Below, one piece after another: positions 1 through 7,210 of a DNA stretch of 7,543 nucleotides (its first letter is position 1; each line of letters starts with the position of its first letter). Where the stretch lies: contig CAXSCR010000104.1 of the NCBI GenBank assembly GCA_964235605.1, positions 1 to 7,543 on the forward strand. Reading direction: 5' to 3'. The notes beneath the pieces were generated by a model. It did not search any database and was not told the DNA's origin. It saw only the letters and a list, made by a program, of their open reading frames with translations. Both the position numbers and the translations under genes were made by a program. Source of the stretch: DATCRE01 sp964235605 (GTDB taxonomy: Bacteria; Bacteroidota; Bacteroidia; Cytophagales; Cyclobacteriaceae).

Positions 1-113
1 GCTCGAACAAATTCCCATCTCACGGATTTAGCACAGCGCGATAAAAGCGATTTCCCTGCTCCAAGGGGGTATCACCAACTATTTTTCAGTAATATGCCTA
101 TATATAACGGACA
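1..113. other. 3' flank of the large surface-protein gene; no gene recognised
   Basis: These bases lie downstream of the stop codon of the large minus-strand gene. About the first 70 bases are near 51% G+C, clearly richer than the AT-rich stretch at 80-113 next to the stop codon. Plus-strand frame 1 is open from the window edge to a stop at 181-183, but it runs into the antisense of the large gene, has no credible start and matches no family I recognise. I see no clear intrinsic terminator for the large gene here. Confidence 0.5.
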
Positions 114-3100
114 CTACTTCGCCATCTTGATGATCCGTATTACTTTTTTGTTACCATTATCGGCCTCGATTTCTAATGCATAAAATCCGTTAGGCATTTC
201 GGAAGTATCAAACTCTTTGCAATCGGGCTTTGAACTAATACGGCTTAATTCTAATCTAACACCTACGCTATTAATCAGAACTGCATTTCGTATATCATTT
301 TTCATTGGCGTAGATAAAGATAACTTATCATGTATTGGATTTGGAAAAACCTTTAAGTCTTGATCCACCCTTTTCTCGTTATAATTAATGGTATAATCAA
401 TGCCGGCGGAAGCTTCACATCCCTTTATGATTACCTTAACTGAATAAAGACCTGCAGATTGCGCATTAAGCTGTTGGTTAGTTTCTAACGGAAGAATTAA
501 TCCATTTAAATACCATTGGAGGTTTTCACTGTAATTACACTTTAAATTATTTTCTTCAATTGTAATTAGTAGGTTTTCAAATTCAACAACTATAGCGTTA
601 ATGCCGACACGATCACTACTACAACCTAAATCAGTTATCACCGAAGCGTAATACATTTTTGATTCCTTCAAAACCGGCGTTTCATACGTTGAACCCACAG
701 AGATAGGTTTGGTATCATCTAAATGTTCAAACCATTCAATTGTTCCATTTGCAATTGTAGGGGAGGCTGATAATTTGCTACTACCTTCTTTGCAAATCAA
801 AGTGCTTGCTACCTGCGTGAGGGTTGGACTCTCATAAAACAGCGATAAAGGCGATGATTCGACAATTGACCCGCATAAGTTCTGACCTTTTATAACGATG
901 GTATTTAGACCTTGTGCTAATTGTGTTTTAGGCAGTATTAATATTAGTGAATCATTCTTTTTCACACACGTGGATGAAAGTTTTACACCCTCAGACCACG
1001 CAGAATAAGTAATATTATCTTGTGAATTTACTATGGTCACGTATGCATCATCATGACAAACACTTAAAGGTAACTTGGCAATAATATTCTCTGGCTCCAT
1101 ATCATAAAGCCGTATTGTAAATCTATCAGCCGCTCTTGATGCCATCTCATCATTGACTTCAAATTCAAAACTCTCTTCCCAGTTAATACTTCTACTTACT
1201 TTGAGATATTTGTCATGCAAATCCAATCCATACCATCCGAATCCGGATCTATTATGAACTTTCATCGTATACAATCCATTTGTTAGGTTCGTCATACTTA
1301 AATTTATAAGAGACCCGCAATCCACATTTGCCAAAGCATTAATTGCCATAGGTATATTATCACCAGACACAACAGATACGTTATGAAAATCATTATTAAT
1401 CTTTGGTGCATCCCAATAATCTAATTCAGATGCGGCATCTTCGCGTATTTTGATATAGGCCTTATCCTCCCTCCCATTTTTAGTTAAGCTTATAATCATG
1501 GCTGCTATTGATGCCTTACGAAAGAACGAAGCTGTGCTTGAAGTTTTTACACCTTCACGAATTATCAAGCTAGGTTCTGCGCCGGTTGCTCTTACCCAAA
1601 ACCCTTGGCCCGATGCTATAAGTCCCTTCGGAATACTTGATTGATCCTCGTCAGGATCACCATCCCAATATCTGACCACGCCTGCACCATTGTCTCGAAT
1701 AGCTATTGCGGCGGCTATCTTATTCTTAGTCCATCCATCAACAACATCAACGCTACTACCATTGCCATTTAGATCGCCGACTCGATTCCAATCTATGGCA
1801 CTTGGATATGGATTTCCAACCAAGTTCCACCCAATGGAAGACAAGCTGTCATTTACGGTATTGGTATATGTAACTGGAAGTGAGAGAGTGGCTTGATTAA
1901 CAATACCCTTCACGTCAACTCGTGTAGCTTCACTACACTGACGAATAAATGGCGCATATCCTCTACCAACTTCAAGGTTGGCATCATAAGAAAAAGCATG
2001 CTTTGATGGGTAGGTGATGTAGCCATTTGTTGCTGACCCAGGTTTAGTCTCATCGTAACAATAAAGGGAAGCGTTTTTCGGGTTCAAGTTGAAACCGCAA
2101 ATATTTTTAGGCCATTGTGATGGTAGACTAGGATTTTTAAAATCGCCAGTGATAGGAAAATCATCCATCCAATCTGCTACCGTTGCGTTCGTAACAGGCG
2201 AAGAAAGGTACCTGTAAATTCTTCCCTCGCCAGACATGTACCTTTCAACGTTAACGTTACCAACTACTGATGAACTAAGTGGGATGGTTGCAATAGATGC
2301 ATCCAATGCAATTGAATCATTTTGTGATCTTAAGGTAAACGTAGCCCGATCTAAAGAACCATCCGTATCAATAAACGAATTGGTACCTAAGGTTAAGACG
2401 CCCAATAGATTTTGATCGGTCTCAATGCTCACTCCAGATGCGTTGGAAATTCTAAGATTATTAAAATTAGTTATCGCTAAGCCACTAATGGTTTGCAATG
2501 TTGATCTTTCAAAATGGACTTCACCATTATTGGCATTAAAGGTACCGTTGTTTATAAAGTTGCCAGCTAAATTAAGAACCGCGGGACTCTTTAAAACGCC
2601 CGAGATAATTATGTTATTGAATAAAGGATTCGTAATTCCTTTAAGGGAAGAGTTTCCATTAAAAATGAAAGTGCCATTACTGTGATCAACTATTCCATTA
2701 TTAACAAAGTCTTCTACCAACGTGATAGATGTAGTGGGTGCTTTAAAAGTAGCGTTGTTTACAATTGACTTCACTGATATCTCATTTGCTCCAGAAGACC
2801 AGCTACCTGAATTTATAGTAAAGCCACCTTGTGAATGTATGTTTGAATTTAGTGTAACGGTCCCTGTAAGATTCGTTGTTATGTCATTTAAAATACCTTC
2901 TGCTTCAATACCAGTGGCGAGATCCACAGCACTTGGGTTTATTCCATCTTTGTAAACAATATTTAATATCCCAGCTGGAACACTACTTCCCCTAAAAAAT
3001 GACGCGTTTGGAGTCCTCACTAGCGTCGAGCCACTAACCATGTTTAATGTAGAAGCATTATATATCTCCCCATCTATTAGCCCCAAAGAATCTAAAATCG

Positions 3101-5240
3101 TGAGCGGACTACCAATTGTAATATGTGGTAATGGTGGCATCGAAGAACGATCCAATAACAAATATGATAGTGAATCGCCCTGCGGAGAAAATAACAAGGT
3201 ATTGTAGTTTGTTGTGTTGTTATAAGAACCTGTAATCTTCAGATTAGAATTTTTATTTCCGGAAAGAACTCCGGATGGGATGGGTGCAAGTTGTGGTGTA
3301 CAAGTGATTTGACGTCTTAGCTCTACGGTGTGATCATCAAAGAAAAGCGTACCTGAAATCAGTGTGGTATTTACATTAACAATCAAATTACCTTCCATGC
3401 TAAGATTTCCTTTTGTGAGCGTAAGCCCACTCGTTGTATTCGCAGAATTGCCTACTGTCAGATCTTGTGGCATTAGCAACGTAACACCTTCACGATTAAT
3501 AGTGAGTTGCTCTAAGATAAGGGGCTTATTTACTGGGAACTTACGACTAAAATTTGTCGGTCCCGATCCGCCTATAGTAACTCTGCAGTTTAGATTTGAG
3601 AATGATAAATATCTTGTTCCGATAATATCATTGTTGATAGCTAGTGTGGCATTGTCGCCATTAAGATTACCACTTATCACATGAATCTCTCCTCCTTCCA
3701 GGTTTATAATTCCATCACATCGCAATGTCTTGGCTGAAATAATAGGGTTGGATGTATCTATAATAACGTCTCCGCCAAGAATATTTAAATCTCCACGTAC
3801 GGTTAAATTATCATTTGAAATTATTAAATCTCCTAGTTTAATTTCTAGTGTGCCTCCCACCCTTACGGTTGAAGCAAGACTATTCAAACTTAAACCAAAA
3901 AAATTATCAACCACAGTTAACGTTGATATTGAAGTTGTACCAGAACCGGTGCTTCCAGGTTGACCATCTCCCATTACTTGTGCCGCAATATTACTATTAT
4001 ATACAATGGTAGCGCCTGCGTTATAATTTCTATCACGCGTTCTAATATTACCACCACCTTGCCCTACACCAATTTGAATAGCGCCATCTACATGTGTAGA
4101 TTCAAGGATTAATTTGCCATTCAGTGTAAATGAACTTGAACTATCACCAACAACATTGGATTCGCCTAAAACGCGTAAGGTCTGATCCGTAAGAACATCA
4201 TAATTTATATCACCTATGATAGATCCCGAATTATTGAAAGTATGAAGCATGTTGGGCTTACCTGTAAAATTAATATTGCCCTGCTTATTGTTTACTGATA
4301 CATTTCCATTTAACGTACCCTGAAGCAATGCAAAATTACCCTCAAGATTAAATGTTGCTTCTCCGTAACCTGTACTTGTTGTCAACAAGCCTTGTGGTGC
4401 ATTCATAATAAAATCACCCTTAATGTTAAGGGTACAAATTCCTGTGAGGCTTGTAAAAGATCCCGTTGTATGGGTAGAAGTGTATATAAAATTCTCACCT
4501 ATACTAACAATACTTCCTGGAATCCTTCCTGAAGTAGACAAGTATACTTGTGATGTACCACCTATTACAAGGCTTCCTGCTATATCAATAACAGGACTTT
4601 GATTGGTTGACAGTCGCACCGACGCAATACCTGTACTGTTAACTTTTAAGTCACCTTCTACTTTATGAATGAGACCTGCAAAATCAACGGTGCCTGTTTG
4701 TGACTGGCAATTGTATACAACTTTCCCTAAAGGCTTAGACCAGTTAACTGAACTAAAGATAATGTCTGACGTAGTATAGCCACTGATGATGAGAGTAGAA
4801 TTCGGGTTCCAATCTGCATCTAATAAGTCACCAGCTGTTATTGTGTAGCGATGATCATATAGTGAGCCTTCAAGAAAAGATATAATTGAGCCCATTGCCT
4901 TTGTAACAAGACTCAAGTCCCCACGGTTAAATTTACCAGCCACGGTAAGATCAGCACCAGGGCCATCTACCACACTAATTTGACTTGCGGTTTGAAGTGT
5001 AAGCGTTCCATTAACAACAGTTTGATCTATTGTTAGAGAACGATCTGACGGGATTGTAACTTCATGAGAAACACCTATTGTTATGATGCCATCGGAAGAA
5101 TTGGGATGACCAGATTCAGGTTTAGGAGACCAAATGGACGGGTCGTCCCAATCTCCAGAAGCAATAGTAACATAATTAATTTGTGAGTAGGAATTGAGTG
5201 CGATACTAAGCGCAGCCAGCAATACGCAAGAACGTAACAT
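114..5240 (-). CDS. Large exported beta-helix/Ig-like surface protein with a T9SS type A C-terminal sorting domain
   Basis: This 1708-residue protein is probably secreted and anchored to, or released from, the cell surface by the type IX secretion system. Residues 1-20 form a Sec signal peptide (short basic N-terminus, hydrophobic core, likely cleavage near SYSQ), which supports this start; there is no Shine-Dalgarno. Residues 29-37 read GDWDDPSIW, a motif common at the start of Bacteroidota surface beta-helices. Residues ~40-970 are low-complexity, Asn/Gly/Thr/Ser-rich beta strands. The clearest repeats are near 842-975, with a pattern like F(V/I)NNGxxxxxNGxxxF followed by FNN(I/L). Residues ~993-1280 hold a module with IYRYLSSPV, GWNLVGNPYPS and GFWVRA. 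An Ig-like region follows (~1480-1625, YYASVITDLGCSS and YSVKVIIKGCEA). Residues ~1630-1708 are the sorting domain, starting KVFPNP and containing NGFYALEIE. No catalytic domain is visible, so adhesion or a matrix role is only a guess. The reading frame is intact. Confidence 0.93.
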   Translation of the reverse strand: MLRSCVLLAALSIALNSYSQINYVTIASGDWDDPSIWSPKPESGHPNSSDGIITIGVSHEVTIPSDRSLTIDQTVVNGTLTLQTASQISVVDGPGADLTVAGKFNRGDLSLVTKAMGSIISFLEGSLYDHRYTITAGDLLDADWNPNSTLIISGYTTSDIIFSSVNWSKPLGKVVYNCQSQTGTVDFAGLIHKVEGDLKVNSTGIASVRLSTNQSPVIDIAGSLVIGGTSQVYLSTSGRIPGSIVSIGENFIYTSTHTTGSFTSLTGICTLNIKGDFIMNAPQGLLTTSTGYGEATFNLEGNFALLQGTLNGNVSVNNKQGNINFTGKPNMLHTFNNSGSIIGDINYDVLTDQTLRVLGESNVVGDSSSSFTLNGKLILESTHVDGAIQIGVGQGGGNIRTRDRNYNAGATIVYNSNIAAQVMGDGQPGSTGSGTTSISTLTVVDNFFGLSLNSLASTVRVGGTLEIKLGDLIISNDNLTVRGDLNILGGDVIIDTSNPIISAKTLRCDGIINLEGGEIHVISGNLNGDNATLAINNDIIGTRYLSFSNLNCRVTIGGSGPTNFSRKFPVNKPLILEQLTINREGVTLLMPQDLTVGNSANTTSGLTLTKGNLSMEGNLIVNVNTTLISGTLFFDDHTVELRRQITCTPQLAPIPSGVLSGNKNSNLKITGSYNNTTNYNTLLFSPQGDSLSYLLLDRSSMPPLPHITIGSPLTILDSLGLIDGEIYNASTLNMVSGSTLVRTPNASFFRGSSVPAGILNIVYKDGINPSAVDLATGIEAEGILNDITTNLTGTVTLNSNIHSQGGFTINSGSWSSGANEISVKSIVNNATFKAPTTSITLVEDFVNNGIVDHSNGTFIFNGNSSLKGITNPLFNNIIISGVLKSPAVLNLAGNFINNGTFNANNGEVHFERSTLQTISGLAITNFNNLRISNASGVSIETDQNLLGVLTLGTNSFIDTDGSLDRATFTLRSQNDSIALDASIATIPLSSSVVGNVNVERYMSGEGRIYRYLSSPVTNATVADWMDDFPITGDFKNPSLPSQWPKNICGFNLNPKNASLYCYDETKPGSATNGYITYPSKHAFSYDANLEVGRGYAPFIRQCSEATRVDVKGIVNQATLSLPVTYTNTVNDSLSSIGWNLVGNPYPSAIDWNRVGDLNGNGSSVDVVDGWTKNKIAAAIAIRDNGAGVVRYWDGDPDEDQSSIPKGLIASGQGFWVRATGAEPSLIIREGVKTSSTASFFRKASIAAMIISLTKNGREDKAYIKIREDAASELDYWDAPKINNDFHNVSVVSGDNIPMAINALANVDCGSLINLSMTNLTNGLYTMKVHNRSGFGWYGLDLHDKYLKVSRSINWEESFEFEVNDEMASRAADRFTIRLYDMEPENIIAKLPLSVCHDDAYVTIVNSQDNITYSAWSEGVKLSSTCVKKNDSLILILPKTQLAQGLNTIVIKGQNLCGSIVESSPLSLFYESPTLTQVASTLICKEGSSKLSASPTIANGTIEWFEHLDDTKPISVGSTYETPVLKESKMYYASVITDLGCSSDRVGINAIVVEFENLLITIEENNLKCNYSENLQWYLNGLILPLETNQQLNAQSAGLYSVKVIIKGCEASAGIDYTINYNEKRVDQDLKVFPNPIHDKLSLSTPMKNDIRNAVLINSVGVRLELSRISSKPDCKEFDTSEMPNGFYALEIEADNGNKKVIRIIKMAK

Positions 5241-5269
5241 ACTAACTAAGAGGGGGTTTTAGTGTGTTG

Positions 5270-5296
5270 AAATATTAGTTTAATGAAAACCAGCAA
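5270..5296 (-). promoter_or_regulatory. Weak candidate promoter for the large surface-protein gene
   Basis: On the minus strand a TTG (5294-5296) is followed 16 bases later by TAATATTT (5270-5277), about 30 bases before the ATG. This only loosely resembles the Bacteroidota pattern (TTG/TTTG near -33, TAnnTTTG near -7): the -7 box lacks the final G in register and the spacing is shorter than usual. In such AT-rich DNA the match could easily be chance. Confidence 0.2.
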
Positions 5297-5315
5297 TATC
5301 TAGCCAGAATATTGC
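5293..5315. repeat. Inverted repeat (7-bp arms) upstream of the surface-protein gene
   Basis: The arms GCAATAT (5293-5299) and ATATTGC (5309-5315) are perfect reverse complements around a 9-nt centre. The element lies 53-75 bases upstream of the ATG at 5240, where an operator or a leader hairpin would sit. No T-tract follows on the minus strand, so it is not a typical terminator. The symmetry is read directly; the regulatory role is inferred. Confidence 0.45.
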
Positions 5316-5406
5316 GGGATCTTGTGCGTAAAATTAGTTATGTTTTCCTAAAAACAAAACAATCCTTAATTAAGTAAACCAATTAACATATGAGCCTTTC
5401 TTAATT

Positions 5407-5442
5407 TTTTTATCCCGATCAGAGTTTTTATCCCGATCAGAG
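5407..5442. repeat. Perfect tandem duplication of an 18-bp unit
   Basis: The unit TTTTTATCCCGATCAGAG occurs at 5407-5424 and again, with no mismatch and no gap, at 5425-5442. The end of the second copy (GATCAGAG) is also the left arm of the adjacent hairpin at 5435-5464, so duplication gave that hairpin a spare arm. Replication slippage at the T-tract is a plausible origin. Only two copies are present, so this is not an array. Confidence 0.9.
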
Positions 5443-5464
5443 TTACTCGAAGAGAACTCTGATC
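5435..5464. repeat. Long hairpin (10-bp stem extended by 3 bp) beside the tandem repeat
   Basis: GATCAGAGTT (5435-5444) is the exact reverse complement of AACTCTGATC (5455-5464). Inside, CTC (5446-5448) pairs with GAG (5452-5454) around a GAA loop, leaving A5445 bulged. Neither strand shows the stem followed by a T-run in the right place, so it does not fit an intrinsic terminator. It could be part of a dispersed palindromic repeat or a protein-binding site. Confidence 0.75.
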
Positions 5465-5508
5465 ACCCAGCGCGGATGTACGTCCCTGTTTAATACACAT
5501 CATTCCTC

Positions 5509-5526
5509 TAATTTGTTTTACCAAAA
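5509..5526. repeat. Copy 1 of an 18-20 nt motif shared with 7211-7230
   Basis: TAATTTGTTTTACCAAAA here matches TAATTTTGTTTTACCTAAAA at 7211-7230 except for two single-base gaps. On the plus strand each copy sits where AT-rich sequence gives way to a GC-richer block that carries hairpins or palindromes. The match may mark the edge of a dispersed element family; chance is not excluded because the motif is AT-rich. Confidence 0.45.
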
Positions 5527-5546
5527 CTGACGGCTAGACCGGGTTC

Positions 5547-5558
5547 TGCTTCGAAGCA
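5547..5558. repeat. Perfect 12-bp palindrome
   Basis: TGCTTCGAAGCA is its own reverse complement. It lies in the GC-rich block just downstream of the peptidase gene, about 45 bases past its stop codon. It could form a small hairpin in the 3' end of that transcript, but no T-tract follows, so termination is not supported. Confidence 0.6.
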
Positions 5559-5601
5559 TCAGCGTGCTCTCACGAGTCACTCTGATGAGGATGATCTTCC
5601 A

Positions 5602-6843
5602 TTATACAAATCGTTTATAGAAAAAATCCCAGGCATCTCTTCCCAACACTTCCTTTAGTACACGTTCGAATGCTTTTAAATCGGATATCTTTCGTTTTTG
5701 AATTTCGCACAAAAACCTTTTAAAGGCCTCTTCACCAGCGTACTTCTCCAGATCGCACAATAGCAAAGCGCCTTTCGTATAAAGTACAGGTCCCTTAATC
5801 GAATCTTCCATCGATGCGGAAATATCACCGATCGATTCTTTAATGCTTTCCATTTCTTTGCTCTTTCGAATCCACAGTTCATCATACTTTTCTTTCCCGT
5901 AAAAATTCCGATAAAAGAGGTACGCGTAAAATTCTGCAAAGCTCTCATTCAGAAAAGCATCCGGCACCCGATTACGCACCGCCGCTTTCGACCACCAGTA
6001 ATGTGCTATTTCATGACTCAAAAAGTACAAGGCCGCTCTTTGACTTTGAACCGGATGAAGATTAATAACACCACTTCTGCAATAGAACGAATAGTTAATA
6101 TAGGGATTGTACACTATACGCAAACTCTTTAAAGGTTCAGAACATGAAAGGCTATTATAGAATTTAAGTATCTCCGGTATCTTCTTCAGAATATGATGTA
6201 TTGAGTCCTGAAACTCCGGGATAGTGGTTATGTCAAGCATGCATCCGGAAATCAGTTTCCGGGGTGATGTGATAAAAGCTGTATCCGAAACAAGGATCAG
6301 CAACCGGTCTACCGGTGTGGTTGATGTTACCAAAGTCTGACTTCCTTTTTTTTCAACTTTTCCATTGGCAAAAAGATGTTTTTTTGTCAGAATGTTGAGG
6401 CGATAGGTAAATAGTTGATAGTGTATGCCCAGATCCTGAAAAGGAAGAATCTCATCATCTACCAGACTAAATCCTGGAGGAAAATTTTCAAAAGAACCCA
6501 CATAGGTAAACATGATCTTTAAAAGATTGCTTCCACGATTGCATTTTATCGTAATAACTTTTTTTCCATTAATCTCTGTGATCTGATGACTTATAATGTC
6601 AGGGCCAGAAACCGCTATGCTATCATATCGGGCACTCAAGCTAAAATCAACCAACGCTGTTTCTGCTGTTTTATGAAACTCGAATGATGATGAAACCCGA
6701 ATGGTTTGAAGGATGAAGTCTATGGCAACGTCTGCATTGTATGAATTAATGTTCTGCCGGGGCGAGGAAGAGACCGTACACGCACTAAAACCAAATATCA
6801 AACAAAACGAAACGTTTATAATGGTGTAAAAATTTGCAGACAT
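5602..6843 (-). CDS. Gluzincin (M1-like) zinc-metallopeptidase lipoprotein
   Basis: This 413-residue protein is probably a membrane-anchored zinc peptidase exported by Sec. The N-terminus is hydrophobic and ends in FSAC, a loose lipobox that puts the lipidated cysteine at residue 22; this fits the chosen ATG, which has no Shine-Dalgarno. Residues ~30-200 are beta-rich, like the N-terminal domain of M1 enzymes. The catalytic core is clear: HEIAH at 277-281 and the third zinc ligand E300 in NESFAEF, which is exactly the HExxH-x18-E spacing of M1. Y355 in YTKGALLL matches the conserved transition-state tyrosine of the family. At 413 residues it is much shorter than typical M1 aminopeptidases (~600-900) and lacks the C-terminal helical domain. 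No GxMEN motif is visible: the corresponding region reads SGVIN (257-261) without the expected glutamate. Aminopeptidase activity is therefore doubtful, and the substrate is unknown. The nearest co-oriented gene starts 361 bases downstream, so operon membership is unlikely. Confidence 0.87.
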   Translation of the reverse strand: MSANFYTIINVSFCLIFGFSACTVSSSPRQNINSYNADVAIDFILQTIRVSSSFEFHKTAETALVDFSLSARYDSIAVSGPDIISHQITEINGKKVITIKCNRGSNLLKIMFTYVGSFENFPPGFSLVDDEILPFQDLGIHYQLFTYRLNILTKKHLFANGKVEKKGSQTLVTSTTPVDRLLILVSDTAFITSPRKLISGCMLDITTIPEFQDSIHHILKKIPEILKFYNSLSCSEPLKSLRIVYNPYINYSFYCRSGVINLHPVQSQRAALYFLSHEIAHYWWSKAAVRNRVPDAFLNESFAEFYAYLFYRNFYGKEKYDELWIRKSKEMESIKESIGDISASMEDSIKGPVLYTKGALLLCDLEKYAGEEAFKRFLCEIQKRKISDLKAFERVLKEVLGRDAWDFFYKRFV

Positions 6844-6910
6844 GAGGGATTTACAATTTTAAATTGGACTTTAAACAATGGATTGAGTTCAGAACAGGAA
6901 GCGTTCTTGC

Positions 6911-6918
6911 CAAATTTA
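6911..6918 (-). promoter_or_regulatory. Candidate -7 element for the metallopeptidase gene
   Basis: The minus strand reads TAAATTTG, a perfect match to the Bacteroidota -7 consensus TAnnTTTG. It lies 68-75 bases upstream of the ATG at 6843, which would give a leader of about 60 nt. No good TTTG is found about 20 bases further upstream. The upstream zone does carry a repeated octamer, ATAATGTA at 6931-6938 and 6945-6952, which might be an activator site. The consensus is established for Bacteroidota; its use here is inferred. Confidence 0.38.
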
Positions 6919-6966
6919 AGGGTAATTTCAATAATGTACACTTTATAATGTATAAAAAAACTATCT

Positions 6967-6982
6967 GGGTCTATGTGGAATA
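6967..6982. repeat. Possible terminal inverted-repeat end of the ISL3 remnant
   Basis: The plus strand reads GGGTCTATGTGGAATA across the transposase stop codon. ISL3-family ends commonly begin with GG followed by a TCT-like core, and the transposase often ends within or next to the terminal repeat, so the position and sequence fit the right end of the IS. No matching inverted copy is visible at 7196-7543, in line with loss of the left part of the element. Confidence 0.33.
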
Positions 6983-7195
6983 CTGTGGGTAATCGAATTT
7001 AAGTTTTCCGGCTACAAAGTAAATCATGTTGATAAAGTTGCTTAAGTTTCTATACCCCCGTGCTTTTTTTTTGGCTAGTTGTATTTTGCTATTGATCCCT
7101 TCCATGATTCCATTAGCGATTTGAGAACTGATGTAGTTTACGATACCGCGCCAATGTGCTTTTAATGTGCCGGACAAACTAAAAAGCAAGCACAT
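6971..7195 (-). pseudogene. C-terminal fragment of an ISL3-family transposase
   Basis: The 74-residue reading frame matches the extreme C-terminus of ISL3-family DDE transposases. The recognisable block runs from LKAHWRGIV through NGIMEGINSKIQ and KKKARGYRNLSNFINMIYF, the conserved segment around the last catalytic glutamate (the E of MEGIN). It ends naturally at a TAG after DYPQYST. Full-length enzymes are roughly 400 residues, so about 80% is missing. An in-frame stop codon lies immediately upstream of the apparent ATG, and family similarity fades before residue ~10, so the ATG is probably accidental and the true break is near 7165-7195. It cannot encode an active transposase. It marks an old insertion upstream of the metallopeptidase gene, where an IS end may once have affected expression. 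Confidence 0.85.
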
Positions 7196-7210
7196 TTAAA
7201 TATTATTTAA

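Larger units (their letters stand above)
5241..5601. other. 361-base intergenic region: leader of the surface-protein gene, tandem repeat/hairpin and a GC-rich module
   Basis: No gene was found here. Bases 5241-5400 are AT-rich and must hold the leader, and perhaps the promoter, of the large gene; an inverted repeat lies at 5293-5315. Bases 5407-5464 hold an 18-bp tandem duplication and a long hairpin. Bases 5521-5600 are about 54% G+C, well above their surroundings, and contain the 12-bp palindrome TGCTTCGAAGCA. A plus-strand frame is open from 5512 to 5659, but it has no start codon and overlaps the 3' end of the peptidase gene in antisense. I see no tRNA fold and no hairpin followed by a T-tract on the minus strand. 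Confidence 0.6.

Noticed and set aside
1..183. Plus-strand open frame running in from the window edge
   Set aside because: It ends within the antisense of the sorting-domain region and has no recognisable protein motif, although its true start could lie outside the window.
1690..3963. Several plus-strand open frames of 68-106 codons inside the large gene
   Set aside because: They lie entirely antisense to a coherent 1708-residue coding frame with signal peptide and sorting domain, are not similar to any family I know, and have the composition expected of a reverse-strand shadow.
5407..5442. CRISPR-like repeats
   Set aside because: There are only two directly adjoining 18-bp copies with no spacers and no cas genes in the window.
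5435..5464. Intrinsic terminator for the peptidase gene
   Set aside because: On the minus strand the hairpin is followed by GGGATAAAAA, not a T-run; the T-tracts lie on the wrong side.
5521..5600. Possible hammerhead-like ribozyme or tRNA-like RNA (CTGATG and TTCGA words near GGTC)
   Set aside because: The conserved hammerhead core (CUGAUGA with a GAAA partner in the right order) is incomplete, and no cloverleaf with plausible acceptor and anticodon stems can be drawn.
5512..5659. Plus-strand open frame across the GC-rich block into the 3' end of the peptidase gene
   Set aside because: It has no start codon, overlaps a real gene in antisense and shows no family signature.
5676..5948. A 90-codon minus-strand frame inside the metallopeptidase gene
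   Set aside because: It overlaps the catalytic region in another frame, is rich in Arg/Lys/Phe/Trp and has no recognisable domain; the peptidase frame carries the zinc motif.
114..6843. The peptidase and the surface protein as a dedicated processing pair or operon
   Set aside because: They share a strand, but the 361-base spacer holds repeats and a separate leader, and nothing in either sequence links them.
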